Notes under the pieces: model-generated
Databases searched by the model: none
What the model saw: only the letters and a program-made list of their open reading frames with translations
What the model was told of the DNA's origin: nothing
NCBI GenBank assembly: GCA_021800275.1
Contig: JAJYZB010000006.1
Coordinates: 62,001-126,000, forward strand
Length of the DNA: 64,000 nucleotides
Direction of reading: 5' to 3'
Source: a bacterium
Lineage (GTDB): Bacteria > Vulcanimicrobiota > JABDET01
Program-made: the position numbers and the translations under genes
Part shown: piece after piece, positions 52,256 to 61,780 of the stretch
Layout of the letters: each line of letters opens with the position of its first letter
Position numbering within the stretch: position 1 is the first letter of the stretch

Positions 52256-53224
52256 ATGTCAGTCAACCTTGCTGAGAATTCAAAATTTGAAAAAAACATT
52301 TTTCTGCAGCCCTCTGTTATTACCGAAATATTAAATGCGCCAAGACCTGATTGGATGGATCCATGTTTGAGAAAGCCTGTTTTTTTTGTTGGAACAGGAA
52401 CCAGTTATCATGCCGCTGAAATTGCAAAATTTCTCTGGAGGCAGTCTATTTCACCAGAGGCTTATGCTGTTCAAAGTTTCGATTTTGTCCGCATCTCTCA
52501 GCCTGTGAGAAAAGGGGATCTGGTTGTTCTCTTTTCCCACAGAGGGACAAAAACTTTTACCGTTCAAGCCGCAGAAAAAGCCTGTCAGCAGGGAGCAGTG
52601 ACCCTTGGGATTACAGCTAAAATGAGCTCCTGGGAAAAGGGCTTAACATATCGCCTTGAGACTTGTGAGCCTGAAGAAATAGGGGTGTTCAGCAAATCTT
52701 TCACTGCTGCTTTAGCCTGGATCATCCGATGGATTGACAATCAAATTCTTAGAGAAGATATTCAAACTGCAGTTCAAAAAATTCATACCCGCATTAATTT
52801 TCCATTGATTCAGGATCATTCTGACGTGGTTTTAATCGGAGATTTGATTCGAGAATGGGTGGCTAAAGAGACTGCTCTTAAACTGCAGGAAGCCGCATAC
52901 CTTCCTGCTCGTGCTTTTGGTTTGGAAGAGTTTCTCCATGGACCCAGACTTTCACTCCATGAAAATACGATGGCTGTCGGATTTATTAATCCTGAAGAGG
53001 AACGATGGAACGATGTTTATCAGTATTTTACAACCATTGGGCTCCCATTTTATCAGGTTCGCGTAGATGGTCCTGAACTGTTTCCTTCTGCAGCCTGGCT
53101 CTGGCAGATTTTTTGGGGACAGAGGTTTACTCTTGAAGCATGTCGGCAGCTGGGGATTAATCCTGACACTTCAAGAAACCAGGAACCTGACTATAAAATA
53201 GCGAGAGAACATTTAGCATTATAA
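52256..53224 (+). CDS. SIS-domain phosphosugar isomerase-like protein
   Basis: 322 residues with two SIS domains. FVGTGTSYHAAEIAKF and LVVLFSHRGTKTFT in the first, ALKLQEAAYLPARAFGLEEFLHGPR in the second, as in the isomerase half of GlmS and in AgaS/FrlB enzymes. The glutaminase domain is absent, so it does not use glutamine. A role in amino-sugar metabolism fits the surrounding surface-glycan genes. It ends LGINPDTSRNQEPDY, an unremarkable tail. Confidence 0.85.
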   Translation: MSVNLAENSKFEKNIFLQPSVITEILNAPRPDWMDPCLRKPVFFVGTGTSYHAAEIAKFLWRQSISPEAYAVQSFDFVRISQPVRKGDLVVLFSHRGTKTFTVQAAEKACQQGAVTLGITAKMSSWEKGLTYRLETCEPEEIGVFSKSFTAALAWIIRWIDNQILREDIQTAVQKIHTRINFPLIQDHSDVVLIGDLIREWVAKETALKLQEAAYLPARAFGLEEFLHGPRLSLHENTMAVGFINPEEERWNDVYQYFTTIGLPFYQVRVDGPELFPSAAWLWQIFWGQRFTLEACRQLGINPDTSRNQEPDYKIAREHLAL

Positions 53225-53260
53225 GGAGTTTCTTATTCTGGATTTTTTTCGAGTAAAGTT

Positions 53261-55384
53261 TTGGGAAACTACTCATATAAATCAGTGGGTTGTAAATTGA
53301 AGATTCGATTTCGATGGGCTGAGTTTTTTCTCGTTTTTTTGTTAGGGGCTGTGATGACGATTTTAGTCACCTGGCCCTTTACGAGAAAGGTTGGAACTTA
53401 TTATCAGGATTATAACGATTATCCTTTAAATGGATGGATTTTGTGGTATGACTCTACGGCCATTAAAACAGGGAGGATCTTTCATCAGCAGCAGTATTTT
53501 GATGCTCCTCAAATGTATCCTCTTCCAGATACTCTTTGTTATTCGGAGAATATGTTTGTTCCTTCTTTGTTTTTTTCTCCGATTTACTGGGTGACCCATG
53601 ATCTAGTATGGTCGGTCAATAGTTTTGCTCTTTTGACGTTGGTGTTAAGTTTTCTTTCTGCGTATTACTGCATCAATTATTTTGTGAGGGACTGGAGAGC
53701 GAGTTTAGTGGGGGCAGCGATTTATGCGTTTAATCCGATTACTTTGTCCAGTTTTCCTTTTCATATTCAGTTAATGAACAAGTATTTTCTTCCCCCGCTC
53801 TTTCTATTTGGGTATCGTTATTTCAAGGAGCCGAACTGGAGAGATGGATTTTATTTCTGGTTATTTTTTGTGTTGAATGGGTTGTCAGTGATTTATTTTG
53901 AGGTTTTTGCGATTGTTCTGCTACCCTTTTTTCTGCTGCCGCTTATCCTTGACAGGGTTTCAAAAAAAGACTGGCTGTATTTTTGGAGGGTGGTGAAAGA
54001 AGGATGGACAGGTGTTTTTCTGCTCCCCGTTTTATTCTATTTTTATTTCCCCTACTTGAGCTTTTCGAAAAAAGAAGGTATTGACAGGTCATTAGATGTA
54101 GATCGTCATTATTCAGCCCGAATGATAAGCTGGCTCTCTTCATCCACTCACAATCTGATTTATGGACATTTTGCCAGAGAGATTAACCGAGTCTGGTCAT
54201 TAACCGTATCTGTGCTTCCCCCTCATCATGTTCTTTTTCTTGATCTTATCCCTTTCTTTTTATGTATGTTGGGACTTTATTTCTTGTTTTTCAAAAAGAA
54301 AGCAGATGTTTTTTTGAATGATCCGTTCTTGTCGGTAAGCTTTCTGGTCCTGATGATTTTTGCGGCTTTTTTCTCTTTTGGCCCTTTTTTTCTAGGTTGG
54401 AATCATAGTTTTGGAACTTTCAGGCTGCCTTTTTATTACTTTTATAGAATCAGTCCTGCCTTGGATGGGATTAGAATGCCAGCACGATTTCAATATTTAT
54501 TTTATCTCCCTTTTTCTTTTTTTGCTGCCTGTGGAGCGGATTTTATTTTTAAAATTTCGATAAAAAAAACGCTCTTTGCTGAAAGTGTTTTAATGCTTAT
54601 TTTGGCTTTTATTTTACTTGAAAATTATAATTTTAGAGCATTTCATTCTCGCTCTTACATTTTGAGGTATCTAACTCAACAGAAGAAAAAACAGTTCGCT
54701 TTTTTAAGCCATCAGATTGTTTTTCACTATCCTACATTTCCGCAAGTTGTTGGAGGATATTTTTACCGTGAAGCTGTTTATCTAAACTGGCAGACGGCAT
54801 TAGGAGGAACCATGATCAATGGATTTTCTGGTTATTCTCCCCCGGATTGGATGAAACTCATGCATCGTTTTAGACGCAGTCTTGGCAGGCAATCATTGAG
54901 AGAATTAAGAGTTTTAGGGGTAAATTATGTGATTATTCATAAAAATTTGATGCCCCTTTCCAGTTTTAAAGCATTGTGGATTCAGCATGGTGAGTTGTAT
55001 AAGAGGGGACTTATTTATCATGGATTGAATACACTTGTTTTAAGTTTGAAGAGATACCATTTTCATTATCATCACTGCGATTTCCCGGAAGGTTTTCTTG
55101 ATAAGGGGATTCGGGTTTATGCCTTGAATGGGATGCCGTCTTACTACAGGCTGATTTTGCAGAATACAGGCAATTGTTATTTAACAAGCCCTTTCAACAC
55201 GCGGTATCATTCTTTAACTTTTATGATTGGTGGTGAAAAATACAGTTCTAATTTAAAATTTCCTCTTTTGATCGAACCTTATCAAACTGTCCATTTAGTA
55301 GGGTATTTTAACTCCATTAAAAATGCGATTATTCCTGTTCCAAGATTTACAACTTCCTTAACCCTTCCTATGGCTTCGAAATAG
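53261..55384 (+). CDS. Large polytopic membrane protein, GT-C candidate, copy A
   Basis: About 700 residues, ten or more spans then a soluble C-terminal domain. The first loop has DYNDYPLNGWILWYD, whose acidic residues would suit a GT-C glycosyltransferase. TTG 53261 opens the frame; comparison with copy B (56272) suggests a start near TTG 53297 (LKIRFRWAEFF). I do not recognise a named family. Stretches of copy A are almost identical at DNA level to copy B (for example 53500-53590). Confidence 0.75.
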   Translation: MGNYSYKSVGCKLKIRFRWAEFFLVFLLGAVMTILVTWPFTRKVGTYYQDYNDYPLNGWILWYDSTAIKTGRIFHQQQYFDAPQMYPLPDTLCYSENMFVPSLFFSPIYWVTHDLVWSVNSFALLTLVLSFLSAYYCINYFVRDWRASLVGAAIYAFNPITLSSFPFHIQLMNKYFLPPLFLFGYRYFKEPNWRDGFYFWLFFVLNGLSVIYFEVFAIVLLPFFLLPLILDRVSKKDWLYFWRVVKEGWTGVFLLPVLFYFYFPYLSFSKKEGIDRSLDVDRHYSARMISWLSSSTHNLIYGHFAREINRVWSLTVSVLPPHHVLFLDLIPFFLCMLGLYFLFFKKKADVFLNDPFLSVSFLVLMIFAAFFSFGPFFLGWNHSFGTFRLPFYYFYRISPALDGIRMPARFQYLFYLPFSFFAACGADFIFKISIKKTLFAESVLMLILAFILLENYNFRAFHSRSYILRYLTQQKKKQFAFLSHQIVFHYPTFPQVVGGYFYREAVYLNWQTALGGTMINGFSGYSPPDWMKLMHRFRRSLGRQSLRELRVLGVNYVIIHKNLMPLSSFKALWIQHGELYKRGLIYHGLNTLVLSLKRYHFHYHHCDFPEGFLDKGIRVYALNGMPSYYRLILQNTGNCYLTSPFNTRYHSLTFMIGGEKYSSNLKFPLLIEPYQTVHLVGYFNSIKNAIIPVPRFTTSLTLPMASK

Positions 55385-55459
55385 GCTTTTTTAGAGCAAG
55401 ATCTCGTTCGCGCTCGCGGCACGCTGATGAGATTTTCTCATCCCTGCTTCTTAACAAGC

Positions 55460-56140
55460 CTAATTCCAGAGCCAAAATCGGAAAAGGGCGAAAATGGCTG
55501 CAATACCATCTCTCCATGTTATTTTTTTGCCTTCAGCATAATCTCTGCCGTAATAGCTGATAGGGACTTCATAAATTTTTATATTTTTTTTGGCAATTTT
55601 AATCGTAAATTCTGGCTCGAAACCAAAGCGATTGGACTTCAGTTTGAGTTGATTTAAAACCTCTTTTTTGAAGACTTTATATCCTGTTTCCATGTCGGAT
55701 AGATTTAAATTGCTTAACATATTTGAGAGGAGAGTTAGAAATTTGTTGCCCACATAATGCCAGAAATACAGGACTCGATGAGGTCCGCTTAAAAATCGAG
55801 ATCCATAAACAACATCCGCTTTCCCTTCTAAAATGGGTTGCAGTAAGTTTTGGTAATCCTGGGGATCATATTCCAAGTCAGCGTCTTGAATAAGAATAAT
55901 ATCTCCTGCAGCTTTACTGAAACCTGTTCTTAAAGCAGCTCCTTTCCCTTGATTTTTTTCGTGTTTTAGCACAATCAAAGAATTCTCCTGAAGGGAAGAG
56001 AGTATTTCTGCCGTTTTGTCTGTGGAGCCGTCATCAACCGCGATAATTTCTTTTTCAAAAGGGATTTGTTGAATTTTTTGGATCACTGCCTGAATTGTTG
56101 GTTCTTCATTATAGACAGGGATGACAATAGAGATTTTCAT
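55460..56140 (-). CDS. DPM1-like family 2 glycosyltransferase
   Basis: 226 residues: ISIVIPVYNEE, VDDGSTDKT, GKGAALRTGF and QDADLEYDPQDY with the DxD-type acid cluster, then GSRFLSG and SDMETGYKVF. It resembles dolichyl-phosphate mannose synthase without C-terminal spans. It likely makes the polyprenyl-phosphate sugar donor used by GT-C proteins. Placed on the minus strand between two paralogous membrane-protein genes. Confidence 0.92.
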   Translation of the reverse strand: MKISIVIPVYNEEPTIQAVIQKIQQIPFEKEIIAVDDGSTDKTAEILSSLQENSLIVLKHEKNQGKGAALRTGFSKAAGDIILIQDADLEYDPQDYQNLLQPILEGKADVVYGSRFLSGPHRVLYFWHYVGNKFLTLLSNMLSNLNLSDMETGYKVFKKEVLNQLKLKSNRFGFEPEFTIKIAKKNIKIYEVPISYYGRDYAEGKKITWRDGIAAIFALFRFWLWN

Positions 56141-56271
56141 TTTCGTTTATTATAAAAATTTTGCATATTTTAAATTAAAACCTCCTCTGAACTCAATTTT
56201 GAAGATAAACTTTAAGGATTTTACATATTCCTTCCAGGAGTGTTAAAACTCGACTAGAAGATGGAGACTCT

Positions 56272-58356
56272 ATGAGTTTTAAATTAAAATCTCGATTTCG
56301 CTTTTTGGAGTTTTTTCTGATTTTGTTCTTAGGAATTGGGATGACGATTTTAGTGACCTGGCCCTTGGCCAAGAAGACAGGGATTTACTACAATGATGCT
56401 CAAGACTATCCTTTAAATGGATGGATTTTGTGGTATGACCAGATGGCCATTAAAACAGGGAGAATCTTTCATCAGAAGCAGTACTTTGATGCTCCTCAAA
56501 TGTATCCTCTTCCCGATACTCTTTGTTATTCGGAGAATATGTTTGTTCCTTCTTTGTTTTTTTCTCCAATTTACTGGATAACCCATGATTTAGTATTATC
56601 TGTTAATTGTTTTACTCTTTTGACGTTTGTGTTAAGTTTTCTTTCAGCGTATTACTGCATTAATTATTTTGTGAGGGACTGGCGGGCGAGTTTAGTAGGG
56701 GCAGCGATTTATGCGTTTAATCCCCTTACTTTGTCCAATTTTCCATCTGAGATTCAATTGATGAATAAGTATTTTCTTCCATTAATATTTTTGTTTGCTT
56801 ATCGTTATTTTATGGAGCCGAACTGGAAGGATGGATTTTATTTCTGGCTGTTTTTTGTATTGAACGGGTTGTCTGTGATATATTTTGAGGTTTTTGCGGT
56901 TGTTCTGCTGCCCTTTTTTCTGCTGCCAATTTTTATTCACAGAGTTTCAAAAAAAGACTGGCTGTATTTTTGGAGGGTGGTAAAAGAAGGGTGGGCAGGT
57001 GTTTTTCTGCTCCCAGTTTTATTCTATTTTTATTTCCCCTATTTACAGTTTTCCAGAAAACAAGGCATAATTCGGCATTTGAATACCCTGAGACGTTATT
57101 CGGGAAGAATTTCGCAGTGGTTTTGTCCTCAGCGAAGGAACCTGCTTTATGGTCCTCTGAGTGGTAATATTCTGAGTTCACCACCCCATAGGATTCCTTT
57201 TGGATATTCACTTTTTCTAAATTTTCTGCCGATGATTTTATTTTTGTTTGGTTTTTCTTTTTTGTTTATTGGGTATAAGAAAAATGCAGTTGGAACAAAA
57301 AAAATCTTCTCTTGGTGCTATTTGTTTTTATTGTTATCTTCTTTTGTTTTAAGTTTTGGTCCTTTTTTTCTGGGCTGGAAAACAGATTATGGAAAATTGA
57401 AACTTCCTTTTTATTATCTTTATCGTTTGACTCCTCTTTTAAATGGAATTCGTTCTCCTCTGAGGTTTCAGTTTGTTTTTTACATCCCTTTTGCTCTTGT
57501 CGCGGCTTTTGGCGCCAGGTTTATTTTTAATCGAATTAGAGTGACAAAGCCAGGTTTTTTAGTCGCTTTTTTTCTATTTTTTATTCTTCTTGAGAATTAT
57601 TCAGTGAGGCAGTATCGCGTCAGGTCCTTTATGCTCCAGTATCTTTCCACCAGGAAATCCAGGTTTCAGTTTTTGAGGCATCAAGTTACTTTACATTATC
57701 CTACTTTTATTTCTATTCTTCATCATTATAGGGTTAGAACTTTATTTGGGTTCGAGCCTATGTATTTAAATTGGGACACAGTAACAGGGGAGGTAATGAT
57801 GAATGGATATTCCGGGTTTGCTCCTAATGACTGGTTGAATTTCATGGCCGCTGCGGAGAAAAATCTAGGAAAGGGAATTTTTAAAGAATTGAAAGCTTTA
57901 GGGGTGAATTTTGTGGTTATCCATAAGAATTTTATGCCTCCAAAAGAATTTCAATTATTTTATCAGAGGCATCGGTTACTGTACAAGCAGGGTTTAGTTT
58001 ATCGAGGTAAAAATACGCTTGTTCTCAGTTTAAAAAAATATCATTTCAAGATTCATCTCTGCGATTTTCAAAAGGATTTTGTCAATGAAGGGCTGAGGCT
58101 TTATGCGATTAATGGAGAGCCCGCTTATGTTGTGGCAGATCTTAAGAATGAAGACAACTGCTATCTTGTGAGTAAATTTAACAGCAGTTATTATCCTTTA
58201 ACTGTTTGGACAGGGGGGCTAACCTATCATACCCATCTGATTCTGCCCTTTATTGTTCTCCCTTATCAGAAAATACAAGTTTATGGATATTTGAGAACTT
58301 TCAAACTTTCAACCAATCCTATTGGAAAATTTAAAGTTAATCTCAACTCTTTGTAA
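56272..58356 (+). CDS. Large polytopic membrane protein, GT-C candidate, copy B
   Basis: 694 residues, same layout as copy A: DAQDYPLNGWILWYD in loop 1, PLPDTLCYSENMFVPSLFF, DWRASLVGAAIYAFNPLTL, then a C-terminal soluble domain with LGVNFVVIHKNFMPP. ATG 56272 with TGGAGA upstream. Probable glycosyltransferase fed by the GT2 next door; no family assigned. It is convergent with leuS, 10 bases away. Confidence 0.78.
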   Translation: MSFKLKSRFRFLEFFLILFLGIGMTILVTWPLAKKTGIYYNDAQDYPLNGWILWYDQMAIKTGRIFHQKQYFDAPQMYPLPDTLCYSENMFVPSLFFSPIYWITHDLVLSVNCFTLLTFVLSFLSAYYCINYFVRDWRASLVGAAIYAFNPLTLSNFPSEIQLMNKYFLPLIFLFAYRYFMEPNWKDGFYFWLFFVLNGLSVIYFEVFAVVLLPFFLLPIFIHRVSKKDWLYFWRVVKEGWAGVFLLPVLFYFYFPYLQFSRKQGIIRHLNTLRRYSGRISQWFCPQRRNLLYGPLSGNILSSPPHRIPFGYSLFLNFLPMILFLFGFSFLFIGYKKNAVGTKKIFSWCYLFLLLSSFVLSFGPFFLGWKTDYGKLKLPFYYLYRLTPLLNGIRSPLRFQFVFYIPFALVAAFGARFIFNRIRVTKPGFLVAFFLFFILLENYSVRQYRVRSFMLQYLSTRKSRFQFLRHQVTLHYPTFISILHHYRVRTLFGFEPMYLNWDTVTGEVMMNGYSGFAPNDWLNFMAAAEKNLGKGIFKELKALGVNFVVIHKNFMPPKEFQLFYQRHRLLYKQGLVYRGKNTLVLSLKKYHFKIHLCDFQKDFVNEGLRLYAINGEPAYVVADLKNEDNCYLVSKFNSSYYPLTVWTGGLTYHTHLILPFIVLPYQKIQVYGYLRTFKLSTNPIGKFKVNLNSL

Positions 58357-58366
58357 ATTTCAACAT

Positions 58367-61273
58367 TCACACCACAATATTAATCAGTTTTTTCGGAATA
58401 ACAATCACTTTTTTAATTTCTTTCCCATCGGTTTGACTTTTAATTTTGGTGAGATTCAAAGCTTTTGTTTTAATCTCTTCTTCTGGCAGATTGGCAGGAA
58501 TGATCAGATGGTCTTTCACTTTCCCATTGATCTGCACCACGAGTTCTACTTCTCCTTTTAAAGCAGCTCGAATCTGTTCTGCGGTTACAGGTTTGGCAGT
58601 GACAGAGGCTCCCTCTTTGTTTTGAGTATTTGCTGTGATTGTAACATCGGATGGAATTGAAATAGACGCACTTTTTAATATCAGCAGGGCTTTTTCATCA
58701 GGGGTGGGCCAGGGGGATTCAAAGATACTGGGAGGATTTTTTAACTTTTCCCAGAGTTCTTCAGCAAAATGGGGAGCAAAGGGACTCAATAGATGGGCAA
58801 AGATTTCGATGCATTTTTCTGCCTGCAGCTTTGAGACAGCTCCATTTTTTGTTTCTTCTTCCATGAGATTTAAAAGTTCCATGAGAGCAGCGACTGCTGT
58901 ATGGAAAGAGAATCGTTCAAGATCCTCAGTTGCTTTTTGAATAGTGGCATGAAGTTTTATGTTTAATACTTCGGAATCAGAACCAGAGTATTTGGATAAT
59001 AGCTCTTGAGATGGACTTCCTGTCTGTCTGGATGTATCTTCTGACTGTCTGGCATTCTCTTCAGAAGTTTCCAGGACTGATTCTGCATATCTCCAGATTC
59101 GGTTTAAGAATCGGACCGCTCCTCCGACTCCTTCTTCATTCCATAAAAGTTCTTTTTCAGCAGGGGCTGCAAAAAACATGGCGATTCGAGCAGCATCTAC
59201 TCCGAATTTTTCCATCAGATAAGCAGGACTGACCACATTTCCTTTGGATTTGCTCATGACCTCTCCGTGTTTGTCTAAAACCATGCCATGATTGAAGAGT
59301 TTAAAAGCAGGTTCTTCAACAGAGACATATCCCATGTCATGAAGGACTTTAGTGATAAAACGGCAGTAAAGAAGATGACCTGTGGCATGTTCAACTCCTC
59401 CAATATATTGATCCACAGGCATCCACTGATCAGCTTTTTCAGGTGTAAAAGGGAGTTTATTGTTTTTTGAATCTGTGTAGCGGAGAAAATACCAGGAAGA
59501 ATCCACAAACGTATCCATGGTATCTGGATCTCGATGTGCCTGTCCACAACACTTTGGGCAGACTGTGACAAAAAATTCTTTAACATCTTCTAATGGAGAT
59601 CTTCCCTGGGGAATAAAATTTTGAACGTTTTCAGGAAGTTTAACGGGGAGTTCTGATTCTGGAACAGGGACTGCGCCACAGGAAGAACAGTGAATAATCG
59701 GAATCGGGGTTCCCCAATATCTCTGTCGAGAAATGAGCCAGTCCCTCAATTTATATCGGATTTCGAAATCTCCGAGTTTTTTCTCTTTCAGTTTTTCAGT
59801 GACTTTTTTCTTTCCTTTTTCACTGTCAAGTCCACTGAATTCTCCCGAATTTATCATGATTCCAGGCTCTTCATAAGCCTGGGTGAATGGTTCATCAGTC
59901 TGCGTGGGTGGGTTTAACACTTTATAAGGAGATTCTTTAGACAGTTGTTTGAACAGTCGTCCAGGGATAGACTCACTAAGAGTTTCAGGGGAATAAGCGC
60001 TTTCAGTCTTTGGCTGATTGTCAGAAAGGAGTGTTTGCATAGAAACTTGTTCACGAGGAAGAATGACAGATTTAATCGGAAGCCTGTATTTTTGAGCAAA
60101 CAAAAAATCTCTTTGATCATGGGCTGGAACCCCCATCACAATTCCTGTGCCGTATCCTGCTAAAACATAATCCGCGGTCCAGATTGGAACTTTTTCTCCA
60201 GTTAAAGGGTGCAGCGCATATCTTCCTGTGAAAACCCCATTTTTATCTCCTGCCGCTGTTCTCATCATTTCTGATTCCAGCACCGCTTTTTCAATAAAAT
60301 TTAGAACTCCTTTTTCCTGTGGGAGATTTTTTGCCAATTCACGGGTCAGTGGATGTTCAGGGGCGATGCTGATAAAAGTTACTCCAAATAAGGTGTCTGG
60401 TCTTGTGGTAAAAACAGGAAGTTCGATCCCATCAGGGTCCAGTTTAAAAACAATTTTTGCTCCTTCACTTTTTCCGATCCAGTTTTTCTGCATAGATTTA
60501 ACATGTTCAGGCCATTCAATGGGCTTTCTTATCGGCGGGCTAACTCCATCGGAGTTCTGATCCTTCTGTTTTCTGCTTGATGCAGCATCGGGCACTGCTG
60601 TTGATTCCGAATCAGAATGATGTTCTGTTTCAAGAAGGGGATCTGGTTTCTCCCATTTTAAAGGCTTGTCCAGATCATTCAGCAGTCTTTCAGCATATTC
60701 TGTAATTTTAAAAAACCACTGCAGCAGCTCTTTTTTAGTTACCTGCTGATGGCATCTCCAGCAGGTTCCTTCTTGAACCTGCTCATTGGCTAAAACAGTT
60801 TTGCAGCCAGGGCACCAGTTGACAAGACTTTTTGCCTGATAAGCAAGCCCTTTTTCGAACATTTTTAAGAAAATCCACTGATTCCAGCGGTAGTAATCAG
60901 GCAGACAGGTGATGATCTCGCGATCCCAGTCATACGAAATTCCAACCTGTTTTAAAGTGGTTCGTGATACAGAGATATTGTTTAGGGTCCATTCCTGCGG
61001 ATGGATTTTCCGTTTAATGGCTGCTTCTTCTGCTGGCAGCCCAAATGCGTCCCATCCAAAAGGATGTAAAATATCATATCCCTGTTTTTTCTTGAATCGA
61101 GCAATCGCATCCCCAATGGTATAATTCCGAAAATGCCCAATATGGATATCTCCTGAAGGATAAGCAAACATTTCCAGGACATAATATTTTTTCTTTGGAG
61201 CGAGAGGAGTGGCAAAGATCTTTTTTTCTTCCCAAAAGCCCTGCCATTTTCTCTCTGCTTCTTGGAAATTCAT
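58367..61273 (-). CDS. leuS: Leucyl-tRNA synthetase with low-complexity insertions
   Basis: 968 residues against roughly 800-880 in most bacteria. HIGH motif H44-H47, editing-domain TTRPDTLFGV and GVPAHDQRD, catalytic VMSKSKGN (672-679) and zinc-type Cys clusters (CPGC, CWRC) are all present, so it should be active in charging and editing. Extra segments rich in Ser, Glu, Asp and Gln lie at about residues 213-248, 409-455 (inside the editing domain), 735-768 and 868-895. No T-box or leader hairpin was found upstream. Confidence 0.97.
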   Translation of the reverse strand: MNFQEAERKWQGFWEEKKIFATPLAPKKKYYVLEMFAYPSGDIHIGHFRNYTIGDAIARFKKKQGYDILHPFGWDAFGLPAEEAAIKRKIHPQEWTLNNISVSRTTLKQVGISYDWDREIITCLPDYYRWNQWIFLKMFEKGLAYQAKSLVNWCPGCKTVLANEQVQEGTCWRCHQQVTKKELLQWFFKITEYAERLLNDLDKPLKWEKPDPLLETEHHSDSESTAVPDAASSRKQKDQNSDGVSPPIRKPIEWPEHVKSMQKNWIGKSEGAKIVFKLDPDGIELPVFTTRPDTLFGVTFISIAPEHPLTRELAKNLPQEKGVLNFIEKAVLESEMMRTAAGDKNGVFTGRYALHPLTGEKVPIWTADYVLAGYGTGIVMGVPAHDQRDFLFAQKYRLPIKSVILPREQVSMQTLLSDNQPKTESAYSPETLSESIPGRLFKQLSKESPYKVLNPPTQTDEPFTQAYEEPGIMINSGEFSGLDSEKGKKKVTEKLKEKKLGDFEIRYKLRDWLISRQRYWGTPIPIIHCSSCGAVPVPESELPVKLPENVQNFIPQGRSPLEDVKEFFVTVCPKCCGQAHRDPDTMDTFVDSSWYFLRYTDSKNNKLPFTPEKADQWMPVDQYIGGVEHATGHLLYCRFITKVLHDMGYVSVEEPAFKLFNHGMVLDKHGEVMSKSKGNVVSPAYLMEKFGVDAARIAMFFAAPAEKELLWNEEGVGGAVRFLNRIWRYAESVLETSEENARQSEDTSRQTGSPSQELLSKYSGSDSEVLNIKLHATIQKATEDLERFSFHTAVAALMELLNLMEEETKNGAVSKLQAEKCIEIFAHLLSPFAPHFAEELWEKLKNPPSIFESPWPTPDEKALLILKSASISIPSDVTITANTQNKEGASVTAKPVTAEQIRAALKGEVELVVQINGKVKDHLIIPANLPEEEIKTKALNLTKIKSQTDGKEIKKVIVIPKKLINIVV

Positions 61274-61559
61274 GCCACTCTTTTCGTCTTTTAACAGACT
61301 GCTTCCTTTGTTTGTTTATTATTGTTATTGTTCATTCCATTGAGTTCTCCATTTTAGTTTTTCCACCATTTTCGGTTACAAAAGTTTAACACCTTGTGCA
61401 TTGATTAAAAGATTAAAAGATGTTAGGATCAGGATAGATGTTGAAGCAAAAAATAAAGGGCACTTTTAGGAGACCCCTGTGATAGGGCAGCCATAGAACA
61501 GATGCTGAATGCTGCGAACTTCCCGCGGGGGGAGGAGAGAAAAAAGGAGAGAGGAGAAA
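61274..61559. other. Gap upstream of leuS, no gene found
   Basis: About 290 bases, AT-rich near leuS. It contains two copies of GATTAAAA in tandem near 61405 and a G/A-rich tract at 61528-61558. I see no T-box, no tRNA and no convincing promoter for leuS. Confidence 0.4.
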
Positions 61560-61664
61560 ATGAAAATAAAAGCTGAATTTCTAATTGGTCCATCTAATAT
61601 TTTTGAGTCGTTAGCTCTGGCTTCTTATTGTTTGATGACAAGGCTGACATTCTCGCAGCAGTAG
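61560..61664 (+). CDS. Possible small ORF of 34 codons
   Basis: ATG AAA ATA AAA GCT..., 34 residues with a weakly hydrophobic middle (ESLALASYCLM). GAGAGGAGAAA lies directly before the ATG, inside a purine-rich tract, so the match could be accidental. It would be a leader or small membrane peptide. No promoter is recognised and no homologue is known to me. Confidence 0.25.
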   Translation: MKIKAEFLIGPSNIFESLALASYCLMTRLTFSQQ

Positions 61665-61719
61665 AACGCCACCTGGCTAAATGTTAACAAATTTTTAACA
61701 AGGGGCTTTTAGATCCCTC

Positions 61720-61748
61720 TGGACACATTCTTCTGATCATGCTAAAAT
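61720..61748 (+). promoter_or_regulatory. Putative promoter of the 158-aa protein gene
   Basis: TGGACA (61720-61725), 17-base spacer, TAAAAT (61743-61748), about 32 bases before the ATG at 61781. A TGTTAA-N7-TTAACA pair (61682-61700) lies just upstream of the -35. Confidence 0.5.
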
Positions 61749-61780
61749 GTACCTGATAATTAAATAAGGGGGCATTTAAA

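Noticed and set aside
55426-55442. 7-bp hairpin GATGAGA/TCTCATC between copy A and the GT2 gene
   Set aside because: No T tract and short stem; may be chance.
61274-61440. Possible T-box leader for leuS
   Set aside because: No T-box sequence, specifier hairpin or terminator on the minus strand.
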